From Lamellibrachia columna (taxonomy: Eukaryota > Annelida > Polychaeta > Sabellida > Siboglinidae): a DNA stretch of 64,000 bases. Position numbers and translations under genes: made by a program. Of the stretch, positions 57,328 through 64,000 are shown one piece after another. Each line of letters begins with the position of its first letter. Position 1 is the first letter of the stretch. The DNA lies in the NCBI GenBank assembly GCA_963662155.1, contig OY759265.1:9862693-9926692 (forward strand), given 5' to 3'. Under the pieces are notes generated by a model. It saw only the letters and a program-made list of their open reading frames with translations, searched no databases and had not been told where the DNA came from.

Positions 57328-60228
57328 ACTGTGATGATAGTTGTTCAGCTGGTGCATCGTAGCTCACCTGGTATGCTGCTCCCATAACTGTGTGACAATA
57401 AAATACTATCATTGCGCCCTCTGTTGGTGTTTTTATCAATCAAACATACGTTTCATAACACACCTTCCTGTGGTGCACTTATCTGTTTGTCCGCAGAGAC
57501 TAGTATACATTAGGATAGACTGACTGTCTGTCACATCATTGTATCTGATTCCCATGCCAAGAAGTCATGTATGTAGTGTGCATTATCAAAACTCTTTGTA
57601 TAAATCACAACTGTTGCAAAGTCCTGGGTTGGTGTGACCTCAGTGATAGGTGCATTCAAACAAACTTGGTGTGTTTGCAGCTCTGACCATCGACACTAAG
57701 ACAAGGATATAACAGAAGAGGTATTCAGATATATTGTTAGCCAATCTTATTAAATAAGCTTTCAATTGTACATTTGAAGCTGTGACTACTAAAATGAATA
57801 AATCAACACTAGTTTTAAGAGGCATATATATTACATATATAAAACTTACGGAACTAATAAAAAAAATTATTGTACAGATTGAAACAATTATTATGTTTGT
57901 ATAAGTATAACATGGAAGCTTTGTGTTCAAACCGCATTTCTAGAACAAGGGTTAGGTTGGCTTATATGAACTTTCCCCTAAAATGTCTTCCTAGTATCTA
58001 AAGTGATTTGTCTGTCTAGAAACAAAACAAACAGTATTGTATTAGTTTGACAAGTAGCCAAACACTGTATGTCACACATATGACACATAATATTACCAAA
58101 CATACTTTAACACAAGCAGCGTTTAAAATTTGTGAGGTGAGGTATTGAAATAACAGTTAACACTGGAAGATATATGTAATATGACAAGTTTATTAGAAAT
58201 GCAAGACTACATATAACACATTCATATAGATTTCAAAATTAAAACTCATTGCACCTTTAAATAATCACATTTAACGCTGCATGTTATGCAAACAATCGCT
58301 TGTGAGGTAAACTTAGGATAGATTGTCCCACAGCATAAATCATAAATAAACAAAGAGACACAAAGACCACACACATTTAGCAAAATACATCAACTTAAAT
58401 ATTTTCTGACAATAACTGAAATCACACAACACATCAACACATTATGCATTTCTAAAAATACGAATCACTTCACATTTTTATGACTAAATACAGTAAACAT
58501 TTGTTTATTATAAAATTACTATTTTGAAAGAACCATAATGCTTCAACCTTCACTTCACAATCACTTCAAAGAAACAGGTGAAAATTTAAAGGTCATTTCA
58601 AAAAATATTCCTAAGTAAACATTCACTATCACGATGAATAATGGAACCACTAAAATATTACCTCCAATCTGTAAATACACCACTACCAGTAATAATACTT
58701 GCAATACTTGTAATGTAATGCAAAAATCTTTTCTTGAAACCATGGCCCCATGTGTTACATGAATGGGGCCATTGTTTGATGACATCACATTTGTCGTTTT
58801 AATACTAAAGATTAAACTGCTCATTAAGCAGGTATAATTTTGGTATCATAACTACCAATGACTCATTCCTTGTAGGTTTATATTGTATCACCACAACATA
58901 AGGACAATGACTTACTTCAAACTAAGAAGGAAATATGTGTAAATATATGCAGTATAACATGTAAACTTGGACATGTGCAGGTGAGAAAACGTTGAAAACA
59001 CCACACAAAATAAAGACTATTATGACACATTATTTCTTTGAATACGTATGCATTTATATGTATGTTGCTATGAGTAAATAGTACTAAACTATCTAATACC
59101 TTAATTAATATACCTGTAACAATTATGGTCTACAGATTAACTTTTCTATGAAGGTCTCCGAACCCTGAACCGCAAATCCCAACAGCACATAATAAATCTG
59201 ACATGAATACTTAGATGCATATATAAATATTCAGATCTTGTACTCATAGACATATCTTTAACATCCATATAAACACTAGAAAGGCACTGTGCCACCGTCA
59301 CTGGTTTTAACATAAAATGTTAAATACTGTAACAGTAACTAGTGTTCAATGGACATTTAGTAACTCTGCATCTGTCTGCACATAAATCTGTTAAATAATT
59401 GTGATTATGATGGGCTCATAAGATACAAGATGGATTACCATTTTGACAAGGTGTTCTTTCTTAGTTTCTTACCATAATACACACATGTTAAACATAATTT
59501 AGAAACCCGAAAGTGACTTCTTACATAATATGTAAGAATGTTTTAAGGTCTTTTCTGTCTACAGTAGCTAGTGTGTTGAACAAGATGTCTCTATCATGTA
59601 ATAGTAGTGTAGTGCAACAGATAATTTTGGTATCCTAGCAGTTCTATAAACTCAAATGTACAATTAGCCAGGTGTGACTAAACACCAATACTGCCCTCTG
59701 GTGGGACTGAAACATAACACTTGATGACATTACTGCAAATCCATTACAGCAAGGATCACATCAAACACAATGTGACAAATGACGACAGTTTTTAAGGTGA
59801 CCCATAATCGTTGCAAGCTGCTAGAGTTCTAGTATGCTGTTGTCTACAACAAATACATGCCTTTGTATACTGTATAATGCCCCATTACAATGCTATAGTA
59901 GGCATATGCATTAAAATGTAACTCTAATTACTTATCATATCATGTAATTACTTACCATATCATGTAAACCAAAGCTTAAAGAAGAGATCTCTGTTTTTAC
60001 AGTAAGATTAATTCAACAACTTAAAGATAACAGAAAAAGCAGTGGCATTGATGTTCGTTCATTCCTTCTTAACAGCTGTTAGGAAGGAATGAGTGATCAT
60101 TATGTGATCTAGATATAATGATCAAATTGATCTAGATCACATAATGATCACATAATTAATTTAACTCTACCACCTTACTTATACTTACAAAAAACAGCAA
60201 CACTGGTTTTCCTGTTTTTAACATCCAC
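57328..60228. other. Intergenic region and 3' flank of the dynein light chain gene
   Basis: The right part should be the 3' UTR of the minus-strand DYNLT5-like gene. Paired palindromes lie at 60060-60151. No other gene is supported, and short frames here are AT-rich noise. Confidence 0.45.
60060..60151. repeat. Two adjacent short palindromes
   Basis: 60060-60091 is a near-perfect palindrome centred on TTAACAGCTGTTA. 60093-60151 is a second one with arms GTGATCATTATGTGATCTAG and its complement around a 17-nt centre. They lie about 80 bp beyond the stop codon of the DYNLT5-like gene, so they would fold in its 3' UTR. Confidence 0.8.
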
Positions 60229-62117
60229 TCAATCAGCATAGATGGCGTACACAGTTCCGACAGCAAAGAGAGACTTATTTCGGAATTCAAATGATGCGAA
60301 TGTGTCGAACTTGGGGTCCCATAAACATCGACTGCCCATGCGTAGTGTCTGGTCCTTGAGTTGGCCGATGTGAATGATGCAGATAACTTTGTATCTCGCG
60401 AGTCCCAAGTCCTTGACTCTTGCCTTCACCACCTAAACATGCAGAGGATCAGGGTGGAGACGAAGAAGATTTATTACCCCATGTAATACATAGCTGGGGT
60501 TTACCTCATTTTCATAACACATTTCAAATTACTCCAAGTGTGTATGATTCAATTAAATAAAACCTTATTTTATTCAATAACATTATTTTAAAGTCAAGAA
60601 CTCAAATAATACCAAAATGTAATTATGACTATTATGTATTATTCCTCAATGATATATAAGCTTTTCGTTATTGTATTAGTACCAACAGATTGGGTGATAA
60701 AGGTAAATGTTGCCTTTAAAGCTCCCCCTCAACTGATTTAGCCCACTGTGAATCAGGTTTGTTGATGTTCAAATCTGTAGTGTATAAATAGTCTAAATAA
60801 TTTGTGCAGACAGTTTAATAAAAGAGTGTATACTCTTGTTAAAAGTCATCTAAACCATTAACGTTGATCATTAGATGGGGTAACTTGTGAAACAGTGAAT
60901 AACTAAAGAATAATGTCATAGTATATGCAATTTTCTGCCAATTTTTTACCAAACAAAAATTATTTATTAGTTTGTCCGATGATTTCAACAACCTAGCATG
61001 CCATTCTAGGTATTAGATAGGTTCTATTTTTCTCAGATAGAGTCTGAAACAAGACAAGTAAAAACTATTAATTGAGGAGGGACCATTAAATTACAGTTTG
61101 ACTATTTTGCTGATATTCCCCAGGTGACGCCACTGTCTTGATATTTGTAAAACCATAGCTGACTTACCTCAGACAATGTTTTTGTCATTTGTCGACAGAG
61201 TTCTGGTTCGTAGCGTTCCTCGCCCAGGTATCCCTCAAGGACTTCCCGGATGATGTTCCTCACCTGTCCATCGGGGAACCTCCGTTGGGGCTGCAGCTGG
61301 AAAGTGTTCTCCATGCGCACGGGTGGGTGCAATGTGTTCTCCCCGTGAGGCTCGTCCATGAACGATATCGTGCTCATTGAACTAAATGACAATATCAGTG
61401 GCACTGTTAGTGATCATACAATGATACTTAATATGACAATTATCACAATACAATAAAAATGCACATTGTATAAGATTATTACAATATAATACAAATTACT
61501 AAGGACAGCAATGATCATACTATATATTGCTATTATATTACAGTAATTGTAAATGCAATAATAGCAATAAGTAGTAATACACATATTAATGATTTACTTA
61601 TGATTATGAAAATATTACTATAGTCATAATACCTAGATAACAACATCAAAAGCAACATAACATAGCAAGAATGTCAAACTCCCAATGAGAGGACCAGGGT
61701 TGAAATCATCTTCCTACCATTTCGAAGCCTATACAATTTTGTTAATTCCACATTGCCTCAGTTCCTTCAGCTGCATAAACAGGTGCAGGACTCGAAAACA
61801 TGTAAGGACAATGGTAAATTTATGTTAATAACTAGCTCTCGTACAGTAATTGCAGTGCGGCTGAAGGTTTCCTTGAGAATAAGATCATCAAATTAAACAA
61901 ACAAACATTAACTGAATCATCAAAGTTGGCTTTAAACAAAGGAAAGGAATCATCACTAGGATAATATGCCTGAGGGATGTGTGGCCTACCCATGTCTCTT
62001 CTGTAGTCGGACAGAGTATTCCTGACTGACAGAGGAAGAAGCAATGCTGCCCTGTTTCTTCAAACTTCTCGCAGCTTTCTCCATCGCAATATCCGTGGCG
62101 CTCTGCACAGAAGACAT
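60229..62117 (-). CDS. DYNLT5: Tctex-type dynein light chain, DYNLT5-like (TCTEX1D1)
   Basis: Three coding exons on the minus strand (61990-62117, 61168-61381 and 60229-60432), with agreeing phases, give 181 residues. The N-terminal exon ([15 protein letters not shown]) and the exon 2 start ([11 protein letters not shown]) parallel human DYNLT5, which is about 179 residues long. The Tctex domain follows: [72 protein letters not shown] and the C-terminal YAIYAD. By family knowledge, such light chains bind dynein intermediate chains and cargo, often in cilia or flagella. The specific role of DYNLT5 is little known. The first ATG at 62117 fits the family N-terminus. It does not appear linked in function to its neighbours. 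Confidence 0.95.
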
Positions 62118-63057
62118 ATTGTCTGTGTTCTTCTTCGTCTTCCAGTTATTGAAGTCTGATCATCCACTGCAAGTCAGATTATCACCATTAAAAACGTACA
62201 CTTACGCAATTGCAATAATGAACAGTGGGGTTGTGGTGACAAAAAGTACTGGCAGTTTTGCTCAGGCAATCATTATTCTGTAATGGAATATGTATATAAA
62301 TAATGTATACATAATTACAATGTTCAAATACTGCATACTATGCTACAAGTTTGGTTCACGGTACATAAAAATAAATAAAAATAGATCAAACATTAAAAGT
62401 AATTATGTACAGACCGAGATGTCTGAAGTAAAATAAACCATTAATAAAAAATAAGCAACCACTGTAAATGTATGTATGTACATACATACGTACATACGTA
62501 TGCACGCATGAACACATACACACACGCACACACAACACAAATATATGTGTAATTTAAATTTTCAAAAGTGTATGTTTGCAGTCAAGTCTTGTCTTACTTG
62601 TTAACTATCAAATATTTATGTTTAAATAAAAATTACTACATAGCATAATTAATTATGATATTAAATGTAGTCAATGGTTGTCAATGGTGTAATCATAACC
62701 AGGTTGCGTGATCATGTAACTAATTACAATTAAAATGAATAGATTGTTTATAATTATACTGTAATTAGATCCAAATCTACTTACAAGGCAATAGTAATGT
62801 TCTCCAACTCTCCAAATATAACATGTTGTCATAGTCAACTGGCTGCATTTCCAAATATTTACAGAAATTACATATTATCATGTAAGGAAAAAAAAATTCT
62901 TAAAGTGTTTGTAAGCATAATCATGATCAATATTATGTAATTAATCACCTCAGATGTAAGTACCAATATTCACAACTAATGATGAATTGACTAAATCAGC
63001 CTACTTATTTATGATGATGAGAGTTGATGAGAGAAGACACTGAGAGCTCTGGTAACA

Positions 63058-63174
63058 TGACTCCCCTGATGTTATATTTATGAAGGTGACTTCCCTGATG
63101 TTATATTTATGAAGGTGACTCCCCTGATGTTATATTTATGAAGGTGACTCCCCTGATGTTATATTTATGAAAGT
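63058..63174. repeat. 29-bp tandem repeat, 4 copies
   Basis: Unit GTGACTCCCCTGATGTTATA then TTTATGAAG, repeated with one or two changes per copy. Confidence 0.9.
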
Positions 63175-63710
63175 GCCGATGCATGAATATTAAAGTAGTG
63201 ATGTAACAATTGTAAAGCCTGTTTTGGCCTGAGGAGAGAAATAGTTATTCTATTTGCATCAGAAAGCTCTCAGTTTAGGTAAAAATGGACTGAAAATCTT
63301 TCTGCACAAACTTAGTCAAACTCCAATTGAATTTACGGGGTATGTCATAGGCACACAGTTTCAATCACATGACAACTAAATTATTAATCCAAACTGTTAC
63401 ATTGAACCATATATCTAACTCTTCTACTTCGATAATTGGCAAGTATTGACACCTATGTTACTAGACTACAGCTCAGCTGTATATGATTTGTGTCACCAAT
63501 TTGTCTTTTGTGTTTGCATTATGTTACAATTTAATTTGATTAATTTGCAATATGTGGAGATGTCAATAGTAAATAGAATATACTCATTTTACATTTACTG
63601 TAATATTTCTGATATGTTCACAACAAAAGTCACACTCTCTTATTTAAATCTTACCGACATACATATTTCCAAGTCTAAGAACAAACATCACATATGACCA
63701 TCTAGTATGA

Positions 63711-63777
63711 GCATGGTCCTGGGACTGGTGCATGGTCCTGGGACTGGTGCATGGTCCTGGGACTGATGCATGGTCAT
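63711..63777. repeat. 19-bp tandem repeat, about 3.5 copies
   Basis: Unit GCATGGTCCTGGGACTGGT, with the last copies slightly changed. Confidence 0.9.
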
Positions 63778-64000
63778 GAGAGGTACATTTTGATAAGTGG
63801 CAGTGTAAATGTAAACCGCCTCCTCGGTTCATTTACCACATTATATGAATTAGGTTAGTTGGTGTTGAAATATGTAGGGTGTGAATATAGTTTAATTAAC
63901 ATAGGTTTGATATTTTGTGAAATGATTCTCAAACGAGACGGGTGAAACAATTTATTTAACTATGTTTCGGCATAATTTGCCAATACCGGCTAAATGGTCA

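Larger units (their letters stand above)
62118..64000. other. 5' flank of the DYNLT5-like gene, right end of window
   Basis: Expected to contain the promoter and perhaps a non-coding exon of the minus-strand DYNLT5-like gene. Two small tandem repeats are listed separately, and an alternating GTATGTATGTACATAC stretch lies at 62470-62540. No gene is supported. Confidence 0.4.

Overview
This window is nuclear DNA from an animal. Five spliced genes are homologous to vertebrate genes along their whole length, their introns follow GT-AG rules, and LINE, LTR, hAT and tyrosine-recombinase elements lie between and inside them. The DNA is AT-rich, with long (AT)n tracts and intronic minisatellites. The protein similarities suit an invertebrate, probably not an arthropod (a lophotrochozoan or an invertebrate deuterostome), but the species cannot be told from this sequence. 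Layout: (1) 2235-3254, minus, a single-coding-exon ankyrin-repeat protein ending in a SOCS box. (2) 4545-6720, minus, a decayed LINE, followed by a nest at about 6730-11058: a CR1-like LINE cut by a small Ty3/gypsy-type LTR element and by a non-autonomous hAT element. (3) 11203-16573, plus, a seven-exon gene whose first exon joins a CARD domain to an APPBP2-like TPR protein. (4) 20170-31426, minus, LRRC40 in 14 coding exons, with two large minisatellites in its introns. (5) 31427-34932, the divergent intergenic region, with a perfect 158-bp inverted repeat embedded in AT tracts and a CCAAT cluster. (6) 34946-53288, plus, a ZYG11-family gene in 14 coding exons encoding 744 residues, with intronic CR1-like copies, a tyrosine-recombinase element and a nearly intact LINE. 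(7) 60229-62117, minus, a Tctex-type dynein light chain most like DYNLT5. Three of the five genes belong to families of cullin-RING ubiquitin-ligase substrate receptors: the ankyrin/SOCS protein (CUL5-type box), the APPBP2 family (CRL2) and the ZYG11 family (CRL2, Gly/N-degron). The most unusual is the CARD-APPBP2 protein, because CARDs normally mediate homotypic assembly in apoptosis and innate immunity. Since both parts lie in one uninterrupted exon, the fusion cannot come from wrongly joined exons. Whether it still binds Elongin-Cullin is open, because its VHL box is not clearly preserved. The repeats also carry history. One (AT)n tract grew in frame inside the reverse-transcriptase ORF of a LINE, one 17-bp minisatellite grew inside a LINE 3' tail, and the only variation I see among eleven 54-bp intronic repeats is C-to-T at the unit's single CpG. 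All calls come from reading the sequence by eye and from remembered family sequences. No database search was run.
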